Shown here one piece after another: positions 49,819 through 58,424 of a stretch of DNA of 59,940 nt. Within the stretch, counting starts at the first letter, position 1, and the number at the start of each line of letters is the position of its first letter. Source of the stretch: an uncultured Lentisphaerota bacterium (lineage in GTDB: Bacteria; Verrucomicrobiota; Lentisphaeria; Victivallales; UBA1829); the NCBI GenBank assembly GCA_900320095.1, contig ONQZ01000008.1, positions 1-59,940 on the forward strand, written 5' to 3'. The translations under genes and the position numbers were made by a program. A model generated the notes under the pieces. That model searched no databases and had not been told where the DNA came from. It worked only from the letters and a program-made list of their open reading frames with translations.

Positions 49819-52413
49819 TCAGAACAGGGTGGGCTGTTCGGGCTCGTCGTCCTCGTTTTCCAAGGAGGTTTTGCGCGTCTTTTTCGTGTGGAATTTCGCG
49901 TGACGTTCGCGGAGGATGGGGCGCGTGTAGGAGGGCATCCCGGCGTCGGCGATGGCGTTTTCCTCGAGGTTTTCGAGGATTTCGCGGGCGCGGACGATCA
50001 CATCGTTGGGGAGTCCGGCGAGCTTGGCGACATGGATGCCGTAGCTCTTGTCGGCGGCTCCGGGGACGATCTGGCGCAGAAAGATGATCTGGTCGCCGTA
50101 TTCGCGGACGGCGACGTTGTAGTTTTTCACGCCCTTGCGCGTGAGGGCGAGCTCGGTCATCTCGTGGTAATGGGTGGCGAACTGGGTGCGCGCGCGGGCC
50201 GAGGGGTGGTCGAGGAGGTATTCGGCGACGGAGAGCGCGATGGAAAGACCGTCGAACGTGCTGGTGCCGCGTCCAATCTCGTCGAGGATCACGAGGCTCT
50301 TGCTCGTGGCGTGGTTCAGGATGTTCGCGGTCTCGATCATTTCGACCATGAACGTGCTCTGGCCGCGCGCGAGGTCGTCCATGGCCCCGACGCGGGTGAA
50401 CACGCGGTCCACGAGCCCGACGTGCGCCTCGTCGGCGGGGATGAAGGAGCCCATCTGCGCCATGATGACGAGGAGGGCGGTCTGGCGGATGTAGGTGGAT
50501 TTGCCCGCCATGTTCGGGCCGGTGATGATCATCATGCGGTTGTCGCCACCGTCGAGGAGCGTGTCGTTCGGCACGAAGCGTTCGGACTCCATGCGTGAGT
50601 CGAGCACGGGGTGGCGTCCGGCGACGATGTGCAGGACGTCGTCGTCCGCGACGTGCGGGCGGCAGTAACGGTATTTGGAGGCGCATTCGCCGAGGGCGGT
50701 GAGGACGTCGAGGCGGGCAACGGAAAACGCGGCCTTCTGAATCTCGCCGGTGAAGGTGCGCGCGTAGGTGCGGAGTTCGTCGAAGAGCTGTTTTTCGAGG
50801 GAGACGGCCTTGTCGGACGCGCCGAGTATCTTGCTCTCCATCTCCTTGAGTTCGGGCGTGATGAAGCGTTCGCAGTTGACGAGCGTCTGCTTGCGGACGT
50901 AGTCGTCGGGGACGCGCGCGAGGTTGCTCTTCGAGATTTCGATGTAGTAGCCGAAGACGCCGTTGAAATGCACCTTCAGGCTCTTGATGCCGGTGCGCTC
51001 CTGTTCCTTCGCCTGAAGCGCGGCGATCCAGGACTTGCCGTCGGTGATGGCGGACCGGAAGACGTCGAGGTCGTGGTTGAAGCCCTCGCGGATGAAGCCG
51101 CCCTCCGCCATGTCCGCCGGGGGATCGTCGGCGATGGCGGCGAAGATGCGCGAGGTGAGCTCGGGGAAATCGCCGAGGCCGTCGCGGATGCGTTCGACGA
51201 GCGGCAGGTCATAGGCGTTCAGGATCATCTTGAGGCCGGGCAGGACGGAGAGGCTGTGTCCGAGCGCGAGCAGGTCGCGCGGGGTAAGCGCGCCCGCGTT
51301 GAGCTTGGCGGTGAGGCGTTCCATGTCGCGGATGGAGAGGAGCGTCTCGCGGATTTCCTGCCGGGTCAGGACCTCGTCCTTCATCAGGCCGACGACGTCC
51401 TGGCGTTCCACGATCGCGTCGACGTCGCGGAGCGGCTTCAGGAGCCAGCTGCGCATGAGGCGGGAGCCCATGGCGGTCGAGGTGCGGTCGAGGACCTGCA
51501 GGAGCGTACCCTCGCGGCCGCCGCCGTGGAGCGCGTCGACCAGCTCCAGATTGCGCTGGCAGACAGGGTCGAGCCCGAGGTATTTTTCACTGTAGTTGCG
51601 GCGGATGGAGACGATGTGGCCGGTGCTGCGGCGGAGGTTTTCGGCGGCGTAGTGCAACACGGCTCCGGCGGCGCGGACGCCGCACGCGCAGTCCTTCAGG
51701 CCGAAGCCGTCGAGCACGGACACGGAGAACTGGCGTTTCAGGAGCTCGGAGGTGTGTTCGTAGGAGAAGATCCAGTCGTCGAGCGGGGTCCAGAGGATCG
51801 GGCGGATCAGTATGGGGCGTCCGCCGGTCTGCTCCCATTGGTCGTAGAGCGAACGCGGGATGAGGCATTCGCGGGGCTGGAGGCGCTGGAGTTCGCTTTC
51901 GAAGGCTTCGCGGGTCTCGAGGCGTTCGGTCTGGAACTCGGCGGTGCTGATGTCGAGCCAGGCGAGCCCGTAGACGTCCCTGTCCTCCGCCACGACTGCG
52001 CAGAGGAAGTTGTTGTCGCCGGGCTTCAGGAACGACGCGTCGAGGATGGTGCCGGGCGTGATGATGCGCGTGATGGCGCGCTGGACCAGGCCCTTCGCGA
52101 GCGCGGGGTCCTCCATCTGCTCCGCCACAGCGACTTTCAGCCCGGCGTCGAGCAGTTTCGGGATATAGGCGTCGACGGCGCGGTACGGCACGCCGCACAT
52201 CGGATTGCCCGCGCGGTGGGTCAGGACCAGGTCGAGGACCGGGGCGGCGCGCAGGGCGTCCTCGAAGAACATCTCGTAGAAATCGCCGGCGCGGAAGAGC
52301 AGGATGGAGTCGGCGGGGGATTCCGCCTTCGCCTGAAGGTACTGCTTCATCATCGGCGTGATGTTCTTCTCGCCGAAGTCCTCGGGGGAACGCTGTTTCG
52401 GGGTCCTGCTCAT
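49819..52413 (-). CDS. mutS: DNA mismatch repair protein MutS
   Basis: The protein is 864 residues from the ATG at 52413, typical length. It recognises mismatches and recruits MutL. The mispair-binding Phe-x-Glu motif is in LLFRAGDFYEMFFEDA; connector, lever and clamp domains follow. The ATPase has Walker A GPNMAGKSTYIRQ and Walker B LVILDEIGRGTSTFDG. The C-terminus EPEQPTLF resembles a beta-sliding-clamp-binding Q-x-x-L-F motif. It lies 31 nt downstream of xseB, an association seen in several genomes where repair genes cluster. A second copy of its last 22-23 codons lies at 48288-48359. Confidence 0.95.
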   Translation of the reverse strand: MSRTPKQRSPEDFGEKNITPMMKQYLQAKAESPADSILLFRAGDFYEMFFEDALRAAPVLDLVLTHRAGNPMCGVPYRAVDAYIPKLLDAGLKVAVAEQMEDPALAKGLVQRAITRIITPGTILDASFLKPGDNNFLCAVVAEDRDVYGLAWLDISTAEFQTERLETREAFESELQRLQPRECLIPRSLYDQWEQTGGRPILIRPILWTPLDDWIFSYEHTSELLKRQFSVSVLDGFGLKDCACGVRAAGAVLHYAAENLRRSTGHIVSIRRNYSEKYLGLDPVCQRNLELVDALHGGGREGTLLQVLDRTSTAMGSRLMRSWLLKPLRDVDAIVERQDVVGLMKDEVLTRQEIRETLLSIRDMERLTAKLNAGALTPRDLLALGHSLSVLPGLKMILNAYDLPLVERIRDGLGDFPELTSRIFAAIADDPPADMAEGGFIREGFNHDLDVFRSAITDGKSWIAALQAKEQERTGIKSLKVHFNGVFGYYIEISKSNLARVPDDYVRKQTLVNCERFITPELKEMESKILGASDKAVSLEKQLFDELRTYARTFTGEIQKAAFSVARLDVLTALGECASKYRYCRPHVADDDVLHIVAGRHPVLDSRMESERFVPNDTLLDGGDNRMMIITGPNMAGKSTYIRQTALLVIMAQMGSFIPADEAHVGLVDRVFTRVGAMDDLARGQSTFMVEMIETANILNHATSKSLVILDEIGRGTSTFDGLSIALSVAEYLLDHPSARARTQFATHYHEMTELALTRKGVKNYNVAVREYGDQIIFLRQIVPGAADKSYGIHVAKLAGLPNDVIVRAREILENLEENAIADAGMPSYTRPILRERHAKFHTKKTRKTSLENEDDEPEQPTLF

Positions 52414-52444
52414 GGTCGACGTGCGCCTGTGCCTCTGTGCCGCC

Positions 52445-52801
52445 TCAGAATGGAACGTTGTCCGGGTCGTCGCCGCCGTCGTCCGGTTCCGGGGCGCGGG
52501 TCGGCGCATTGTTCCGGGCGGGCGGGATGAAGGTGTCGCCGCCGTCGGCTTCGGACTGGAAGGGCGCCCATGTCTGGCCTTCGGGACCGTCCTTCGTGAG
52601 GATTTCGATCTTGCGCTTGAGCGTTTCGAGCTTCTGCTGGCAGTAGACGGAAAGGCGTTTCGCCTCCTCGAACGACGCGATCACGTCCTCGAGGCGCGTG
52701 TTGCCGTTCTCCATGGACCGGACGAGCGATTCGAGCTTTGCCATCGCCTCTTCGAACGACATCTCCCGGTCGGGCGCGGAATCCTTTTCTGTCTGCGGCA
52801 T
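52445..52801 (-). CDS. xseB: Exodeoxyribonuclease VII small subunit
   Basis: The protein is 118 residues. Residues 14-75 are the XseB helical hairpin (SFEEAMAKLESLVRSMENG, then LEDVIASFEEAKRLSVYCQQKLE). The C-terminal 40 residues are an acidic, Pro-rich extension beyond the usual length of about 80. With XseA it degrades single-stranded DNA to short oligonucleotides; xseA is not in the window. It shares a 218-nt region with the divergent 53020 gene and is followed by mutS. Confidence 0.9.
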   Translation of the reverse strand: MPQTEKDSAPDREMSFEEAMAKLESLVRSMENGNTRLEDVIASFEEAKRLSVYCQQKLETLKRKIEILTKDGPEGQTWAPFQSEADGGDTFIPPARNNAPTRAPEPDDGGDDPDNVPF

Positions 52802-52938
52802 CGTGGTGATCTCCCTGTAAAAACGATCGGAACAAAAAACGTATCAGGAATTATACATCCGAAAACGGAATAGTCAAATTGAAAGCGGCGGAAAGACGGA
52901 TTTTTTCTGAAAAAAGGGAAAAAGATGGAAAAAGCGGC

Positions 52939-52966
52939 TTGATAAAAAGCAACGGAATGCTATATT
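52939..52966 (+). promoter_or_regulatory. Promoter of the 53020 gene
   Basis: TTGATA (52939-52944), 16 nt, TATATT (52961-52966), followed by a leader of about 45 nt with AAGAAAGG before the start. Confidence 0.65.
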
Positions 52967-53019
52967 ATCGGATTAAAACTTTCCTATCCTTATCACATAC
53001 AAGAAAGGCACCCCCTACC

Positions 53020-54192
53020 ATGATGATCAAATGCCAGAAGTGCGGCTTCGAGAACCAGATGGGCAGCATTTTCTGCCGCGAATGCGGCGAAAAGCTGAAT
53101 ATGGATGCGATCGATCCGAACAAGCTTCAGAAAGACGTCGACAAAGAGAAAAACATCAAGCGCGCCAAGAAACGCATCAAGGAAGCGATCTCCACCGGCT
53201 TCGGCCTGCTCGTCGTCGCCGCGTTCCTGGGCGTGGTGTTCTACAACGGCGGCCTCCGCAAATACGAAGAACCGGCCGTGACCGAAGCCGCCGCGAACCA
53301 GAAGTTCAACGCCGCCGCCACCGGAAGCGCGGTCGGCAAGGTGAAATATTCCTATCCCGAACTCAACCGCATGCTTAAGTCCAGAATCGTGGAGCCTCTC
53401 GCCGCACTGGATTCCTTCGCCAAGGTCACGGACGCAGAAGTCGCGTACGACGAAGAGAAGAACAAGCCGGTGGTCTACCTCTGGATCTCCCTCAAGGACA
53501 AAGTGCCGGTGATCTACACCATCCACGGCGATATCGTGTACAACACGCCGGAAGAAGGCGCGAAGGAAGCTCAGGCGCAGCCGCTTTCTCTCGACGTCAA
53601 ACGCCTCGACATCGGACGTCTCCCCGTCCTCGTGAGCACCCACACCTTCCTCGACGGATTCCTCCCGCTCCTCGAAAACGAGGCGATGATGGACTTCTTC
53701 GCCCGTGCCAAGAGCGTTGAATTCGGCGCCGACGGCATGACCGTCGATTTCTCCAAGAGCGGCCCGACCTCCGCGCCGTCCTCCTCGTACGTGCCCAAGG
53801 CCTCCGCCTCCGCCGGCGTCGCAGCCCTGAAGGGCGGTTCCACCGCCGCCCTCTCCGAAAAGGATCAGGAAGCCGCCGAACGCAAGAGACAGGCCGCGGA
53901 AGAAAAGAAGCGGAAAGCCGCGGAAGAGAAGGAAAAGCAGAAACAGCTTGAGGAAGAGCGCAAGCGCAAGGCCGAAGAGTACCGGCAGCAGCAGAAGGAG
54001 AAGGAAGAGGAGCGCAAGCGCAAGGCCGAGGAAGAAAAAGCCCGCAAGCAGCAGGAAAAGGAAGAGCGCGAACGCCAGATCCGCGAGGAGAACGAGCGGA
54101 GAAGACAGGAGCGAGAGGACCGTCGCCGCGACCGCGAGAACAACAACTACAACAACCGCAGCAGCAGAAGCTCCCGCAACAACCGCTGGTGA
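53020..54192 (+). CDS. Zinc-ribbon membrane protein with long charged coiled-coil tail
   Basis: The protein is 390 residues from the ATG at 53020; a longer frame from 52879 crosses the promoter. A zinc ribbon lies at residues 5-26 (CQKC then CREC). A basic segment and one membrane helix follow (GFGLLVVAAFLGVVFYNG, about 60-78). An unrecognised domain of about 170 residues comes next. The last 120 residues are extremely charged Glu/Lys/Arg/Gln repeats predicted to form a single long helix, ending in an Asn/Ser/Arg-rich tail. The ribbon is cytoplasmic and the helical tail would project into the periplasm. Its layout echoes the 16402 gene product in a different order. Function unknown. Confidence 0.8.
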   Translation: MMIKCQKCGFENQMGSIFCRECGEKLNMDAIDPNKLQKDVDKEKNIKRAKKRIKEAISTGFGLLVVAAFLGVVFYNGGLRKYEEPAVTEAAANQKFNAAATGSAVGKVKYSYPELNRMLKSRIVEPLAALDSFAKVTDAEVAYDEEKNKPVVYLWISLKDKVPVIYTIHGDIVYNTPEEGAKEAQAQPLSLDVKRLDIGRLPVLVSTHTFLDGFLPLLENEAMMDFFARAKSVEFGADGMTVDFSKSGPTSAPSSSYVPKASASAGVAALKGGSTAALSEKDQEAAERKRQAAEEKKRKAAEEKEKQKQLEEERKRKAEEYRQQQKEKEEERKRKAEEEKARKQQEKEERERQIREENERRRQEREDRRRDRENNNYNNRSSRSSRNNRW

Positions 54193-54222
54193 TTCTGTTT
54201 CCGCAAAGGCCGTCGGCTCGCC

Positions 54223-55104
54223 ATGTCTGACCCAGGTACACAGGACCGGGAAAGATTCCGGGAGATCTTTCCGTTCGAACCGAATTTCCTCGAAGTCGAC
54301 GGCCAGAATCTGTGCTATTTCGATGAAGGGACCGGCCCCGCGCTGGTCCTGATTCATTCCTGCCCGATGTCGGCGTTCGCGTTCCGCAGCGTGATCCGCG
54401 AATTCCGCACGAACATGCGCGTGATCGCCTACGACCAGCTCGGATTCGGGCGTTCGGACAAGCCGCTCCATTTCGACTACCGCATCGAGAACCACATCGA
54501 GCACCTGGAACGCCTGCTCAACCACCTCGGGATCACCGACCGCATCACGCTCGTGATGCACGGACGCGGCGCGGCGATCGGCATGGGCTACGCCGCCCGC
54601 CACCCGGAAAGCGTCGAGTCGTTCATCATCATGAACGCCATGTCGTTCTCCGACTTCTCGCTGCCGCTCCGGCTCCGCCTCTGCAAGCTCCCGATCCTCG
54701 GAAACATCCTCGTCAACAAGTTCAATTTCTTCCTCCGGCCGCCGCACCGCTACCCGAAGATCGTCCGCGACGCCTATCTGATGCCGTTCCCCCGGACGGA
54801 AGACCGCTGCGCCCTCATGGAGTTCATCAACTCGCTGCCGTGCGCCCCGGAGGACAAGTCGGCGCAGTCCATGATCGAGATCGAGACGGAGATCTGGCAG
54901 TTCCGGGAGAAACGCGCGCTGATCCTGTGGGGCGGCAGGGACTGGCTCTACACGAAACGCGCCCTGCGGAAATGGACGGAGTATTTCCCGTCCGCGAAAG
55001 TCGTTATCCTGCCCCTCGCCGGACGGTTCCTCATGGAGGACGATCCGGCAGAGTTCATCACCAACGTCAGGGAATTTTTTGAAGAAGGAAAGACGAAGCC
55101 ATGA
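54223..55104 (+). CDS. OleB/haloalkane-dehalogenase-like alpha/beta hydrolase lacking catalytic residues
   Basis: The protein is 293 residues. The N-terminal pattern FPFEPNFLEVDGQNLCYFDEG and YDQLGFGRSDKP match the OleB/haloalkane dehalogenase branch of the alpha/beta hydrolases. At the nucleophile elbow the expected H-D-W-G is H113-G114-R115-G116, so the nucleophile Asp is Gly. The catalytic His of the GHF-x-x-E-D block is Arg268 (GRFLMEDDP). The helical lid region is present. It should therefore not hydrolyse by the standard mechanism. The stop codon overlaps the start of metF by 4 nt, so the two are translated together. No oleA, oleC or oleD gene is nearby. Confidence 0.8.
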   Translation: MSDPGTQDRERFREIFPFEPNFLEVDGQNLCYFDEGTGPALVLIHSCPMSAFAFRSVIREFRTNMRVIAYDQLGFGRSDKPLHFDYRIENHIEHLERLLNHLGITDRITLVMHGRGAAIGMGYAARHPESVESFIIMNAMSFSDFSLPLRLRLCKLPILGNILVNKFNFFLRPPHRYPKIVRDAYLMPFPRTEDRCALMEFINSLPCAPEDKSAQSMIEIETEIWQFREKRALILWGGRDWLYTKRALRKWTEYFPSAKVVILPLAGRFLMEDDPAEFITNVREFFEEGKTKP

Positions 55105-56540
55105 TCCGGGAATCCATCCAGCTGGAAATGAATTTCGACGGAACCAACGAGAACCGGTTCAAACAGCGGTTCGACCTCGGCGAATTCCAGCTTGTCGCCG
55201 AGCTCCCCGTCCCGTCCGCCGACACGCCGCTGGCCGACGCCGTGCGCCGCGCCTCCGATTTCGAATATCTGGTCCACTCGCAGGAGGGGCCGAAGGCGTC
55301 CATCGCGTTCGTGAACGAAGCGCCCTCGGGCTACGCGCTCGACATGGTGCAGTTCGCGACGGAGCTGTGCAAATACTCCCGCGACCGCCATATCCTGTAT
55401 CTGCGCGGACGCGACAACACGCTCAAAGACATCCTCGAATCGGTCCGGCATGCGCATTCCGAGGGATTCAAGAATTTCTGCGCCGTGACCGGAGCGGCGG
55501 TCCCCGGCGAGAGCGAGGCGGAAACACGCAAACACGTCTTTCTGGAAAGCGTCAACATCCTCGGCGCGCTCCGGGACGCCGGACTGCCCTCGATCTCCGT
55601 CGGCGCGACGGTCAATCCGTACCAGTACACGCCGGAATCCGCCCTCGCACAGTCGTTCAAGATGTTCCGCAAGCTCGCGAACGGCGCGGACTATCTGGTC
55701 GCCCAGTACGGCTGGGACATGATGAAGCTTCAGGAAATGATCTGGAACCTCTTCCGCCGCGAGATCAACATCCCGACCGTGGCGCGCCTGATGTTCCTGA
55801 CGCCCGACAACGCCGAACAGGTCTGCGCGGGCGGGTTCCACGGTGTGAACATCTCGCCCGACTTCGAAAAGCTCCTGAAGATCGAACGCGCCCACTCGTT
55901 CGCGCAGTTCGAGGCCGCCCAGCTCCGCCGCATCCAGATCCACGCCGCCGGGGCGCGCCTGCTCGGATTCAGCGCCGTCCAGATCGCCGGCGTCACGAAC
56001 GTCGCCCTCCTCGAAACGGTCTTCCAGAAAGTCCGCGAAGCGTTCCAGGAATTCCAAACGTTCGAGGACTGGCGCACCGCCTACCGGGAATACTACGACC
56101 GCCTCGACATGGCGCCCTACCCGAACGAATTCTACCTCTTCGACAAGCTGCTGGAGACCGATCTCCCGACCGAACAGCTCTCCTTCGAATCGGGGATCCG
56201 CCAGCCGACCGGCGGAGAGAAATTCCGCCGCAAGCTCGCCGGCGCGCTCTTCGCGAACGCCGACAAGCTTCCCGCGCGCGAACGCCGCCTGACGAAAAAG
56301 ATGCTCGTCTCCTGCCGCGGATGCGACCTGTGCAGACTGCCGCAGACCGATTACGTCTGCCCGGAGACCTGCCCGAAAGGACTCGCGAACGGGTCCTGCG
56401 GCTGCAACAAGGCGAACAACGGCTGCGAGCTCATGGATGCGGAATGCGTCTACGCAAAACGCCTCCGCCTCGCGACAAGCCGCGTCGACTATTCCTCGCT
56501 GGAAGACGGCGCTGTCCCGCCCGTTGAGAAACGCCCCTGA
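55101..56540 (+). CDS. metF: Methylenetetrahydrofolate reductase with Cys-rich C-terminal domain
   Basis: The protein is 479 residues. The first 310 form the MetF TIM barrel (FQLVAELPVPSA with the catalytic-type Glu, ILYLRGRDNT, FCAVTGAA, SVGATVNPYQYTP, DYLVAQYGWD). It reduces 5,10-methylene- to 5-methyl-tetrahydrofolate using FAD. The C-terminal 130 residues form the MTHFR_C-type Cys-rich domain (CRGCDLCRLP, CPETCPKG, CGCNKANNGC) seen in anaerobes, likely binding zinc or an Fe-S cluster and linking to other C1 enzymes. It is coupled by overlap to the inactive OleB-like protein and followed by a strong terminator. Confidence 0.9.
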   Translation: MIRESIQLEMNFDGTNENRFKQRFDLGEFQLVAELPVPSADTPLADAVRRASDFEYLVHSQEGPKASIAFVNEAPSGYALDMVQFATELCKYSRDRHILYLRGRDNTLKDILESVRHAHSEGFKNFCAVTGAAVPGESEAETRKHVFLESVNILGALRDAGLPSISVGATVNPYQYTPESALAQSFKMFRKLANGADYLVAQYGWDMMKLQEMIWNLFRREINIPTVARLMFLTPDNAEQVCAGGFHGVNISPDFEKLLKIERAHSFAQFEAAQLRRIQIHAAGARLLGFSAVQIAGVTNVALLETVFQKVREAFQEFQTFEDWRTAYREYYDRLDMAPYPNEFYLFDKLLETDLPTEQLSFESGIRQPTGGEKFRRKLAGALFANADKLPARERRLTKKMLVSCRGCDLCRLPQTDYVCPETCPKGLANGSCGCNKANNGCELMDAECVYAKRLRLATSRVDYSSLEDGAVPPVEKRP

Positions 56541-56572
56541 GTTTCCGTTTCTATTCCCTCTACAAAAGTAAA

Positions 56573-56607
56573 GGCTGCCGTTTTTTTACGAACGACAGCC
56601 GTTTTTT
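56573..56607. terminator. Bidirectional terminator between metF and the TRAP operon
   Basis: GGCTG-C-CGTT (56573-56582) pairs with AACG-A-CAGCC (56591-56600) with one mismatch, followed by G and six T on the plus strand. The other side reads TTTACTTTT on the minus strand. It separates convergent metF and dctM. Confidence 0.8.
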
Positions 56608-56634
56608 GCAGCAGTTTTTACGGACTTGCCCCGG

Positions 56635-57930
56635 TCACTTTCCGAGGAGCGAGGGCAGCCAGTCGGAGAGCCACGGGACGTACGTGATAAGCAGCACCGA
56701 GACGACCATCGCGATCCAGAACGGGATCATGGCGGGGGTGACTTTCGCGATCGACGTCTTGCCGATGCCGCAGCCGATAAAGAGGCAGGTGCCGACCGGC
56801 GGCGTGCAGAGACCGATGCAGAGGTTCGCGATCATCATGATGCCGAACTGGATGTCCGTCATGCCGAATTCGCGCACGATCGGGAGGAAGATCGGGGTGA
56901 AGATCAGGACGGCGGGCGTCATGTCCATGAACGCGCCGACGACCAGCAGCAGGATGTTGATGAAGATCAGGATGACGACCGGACTGGACGACAGCGACAT
57001 CATCCACGCGCTCACGGTGCCGGGGATGTTCGCCACGGTCATGATCCAGCTCATGGAGGAGCTGACGCCGATCAGGAACATCACGACGGCGGTGGTGATA
57101 CCGGTCTCCTTCAGGATGCCGGGGAGGTCCTTGAACTTGACTTCGCGGTACAGGAACACGCTCAGGATGAACGCGTAGGCGACGGCGACGGCGGCGGCTT
57201 CCGTGGCGGTGAAGATGCCCTTCAGGATGCCGCCGATGATGATGACCATCAGGAAGAGGCTCAGGAACGCCTGCCGGAACGTGGTCCACAGGACGCAGAA
57301 CGGCACGCGTTTCTCGAACTTCGCGCCGGAGCGCGCCGCGTGGATGATGCACGCCGCGATGATGCACAGGCCCATCACGATGCCGGGCACGACGCCGGCG
57401 AGGAACATCGCCGCGATCGACACGGAGCCGCACGCCACGGCGTAGACGATCATGATGTTGGACGGCGGGATGATGAGGCCGGTCGTGGCGGACGTCGTGG
57501 TCAGCGCCGTCGAGAAGTCGCGGTCATAGCCCTTCGCGACCATTTCCGGGATCATGAAGCCGCCCACGCTGGCGACCGCCGCGCCCGCCGAGCCGGAGAT
57601 CGACCCGAAGAGCATACACGTGATCGTGTTGGCATACGCCAGGCCGCCGGGCAGGTGTCCGACCAGCGCCGAGGCGAAGTTGATCAGACGGCGCGCCATG
57701 CCGCCGCGTCCCATCAGGATGCCCGACAGCACGAAGAATGGGATGGCAAGCAGCGGGAACGAGTTGATGCCGAACATCATGCGTTCCGGCACGATGATCT
57801 CGGGACGGAACGAGCCGCCCGCGACCGCCACGCCGAGCATGGTGGCGGCGCCGATCGCCACGGCGACCGGGACGTTCAGGAAGAGCAGCGAGAAGAAGAT
57901 CAGCGCGAGAACAAAGCCTACACACTCCAT
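56635..57930 (-). CDS. dctM: TRAP transporter large membrane subunit (DctM)
   Basis: The protein is 431 residues from the ATG at 57930, about 12 hydrophobic helices. Family motifs include FPLLAIPFFVLSGILMGRGGMARRLINFA, GSISGSAGAAVASVGGFMIPEM and the second-repeat FMDMTPAVLIFTPIFLPI and CTPPVGTCLFIG. It is the sodium-coupled transport subunit that accepts substrate from the binding protein. It is the third gene of dctP-dctQ-dctM, two bases after dctQ. Confidence 0.95.
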   Translation of the reverse strand: MECVGFVLALIFFSLLFLNVPVAVAIGAATMLGVAVAGGSFRPEIIVPERMMFGINSFPLLAIPFFVLSGILMGRGGMARRLINFASALVGHLPGGLAYANTITCMLFGSISGSAGAAVASVGGFMIPEMVAKGYDRDFSTALTTTSATTGLIIPPSNIMIVYAVACGSVSIAAMFLAGVVPGIVMGLCIIAACIIHAARSGAKFEKRVPFCVLWTTFRQAFLSLFLMVIIIGGILKGIFTATEAAAVAVAYAFILSVFLYREVKFKDLPGILKETGITTAVVMFLIGVSSSMSWIMTVANIPGTVSAWMMSLSSSPVVILIFINILLLVVGAFMDMTPAVLIFTPIFLPIVREFGMTDIQFGIMMIANLCIGLCTPPVGTCLFIGCGIGKTSIAKVTPAMIPFWIAMVVSVLLITYVPWLSDWLPSLLGK

Positions 57931-57932
57931 CG

Positions 57933-58424
57933 TCAGGCCTCCTTCTCTTTTTTGCCGAGGACGTCCTCGGCGTAGTTGCATATTTCAAAATAGAGGATGA
58001 ACAGGCCGGAGACCGGAATCGGCAGGTACATCACGGCGTCCGGGATCTGAAGCGCGGGCATAACGTTGCGCGTGACGAACATCGCCTTGTGCAGCAGGAA
58101 GCAGCCGCCGTAGAGGAACGCCACGACGGTGAACACGATCGTCACGAGGTGGGCGATCGTCGCGGCGGTCTTGCGCGGAGTGTCGGTCATCATGTTCACG
58201 ATGAGGTCGATGCCGAGGTGGGAACGGCTGTTGAACGCGAGCGCGATGCCGAAGAAGGAGGACCAGACGAGCAGCAGGCAGGCGAGCTCCTCGGTCCAGG
58301 ACACCTGCTTGCCCATGACGTAGCGGGAAACAACGCCGAGAAGCACGTCAAGCACCAGGAGCGCCATGCTGGTTTCCAGCAGGAAACTCAGGATCTTGAC
58401 CATGACGGTATGGACTTTCTGCAT
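57933..58424 (-). CDS. dctQ: TRAP transporter small membrane subunit (DctQ)
   Basis: The protein is 163 residues with four membrane helices, the standard DctQ size. The family block SRYVMGKQVSWTEELACLLLVWSSFFGIALAF is clear (residues 33-64), followed by the acidic/basic loop SRSHLGIDL. It partners with DctM in the inner membrane. The start overlaps the dctP stop (TGATG), and GGGAGG precedes it. Confidence 0.93.
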   Translation of the reverse strand: MQKVHTVMVKILSFLLETSMALLVLDVLLGVVSRYVMGKQVSWTEELACLLLVWSSFFGIALAFNSRSHLGIDLIVNMMTDTPRKTAATIAHLVTIVFTVVAFLYGGCFLLHKAMFVTRNVMPALQIPDAVMYLPIPVSGLFILYFEICNYAEDVLGKKEKEA

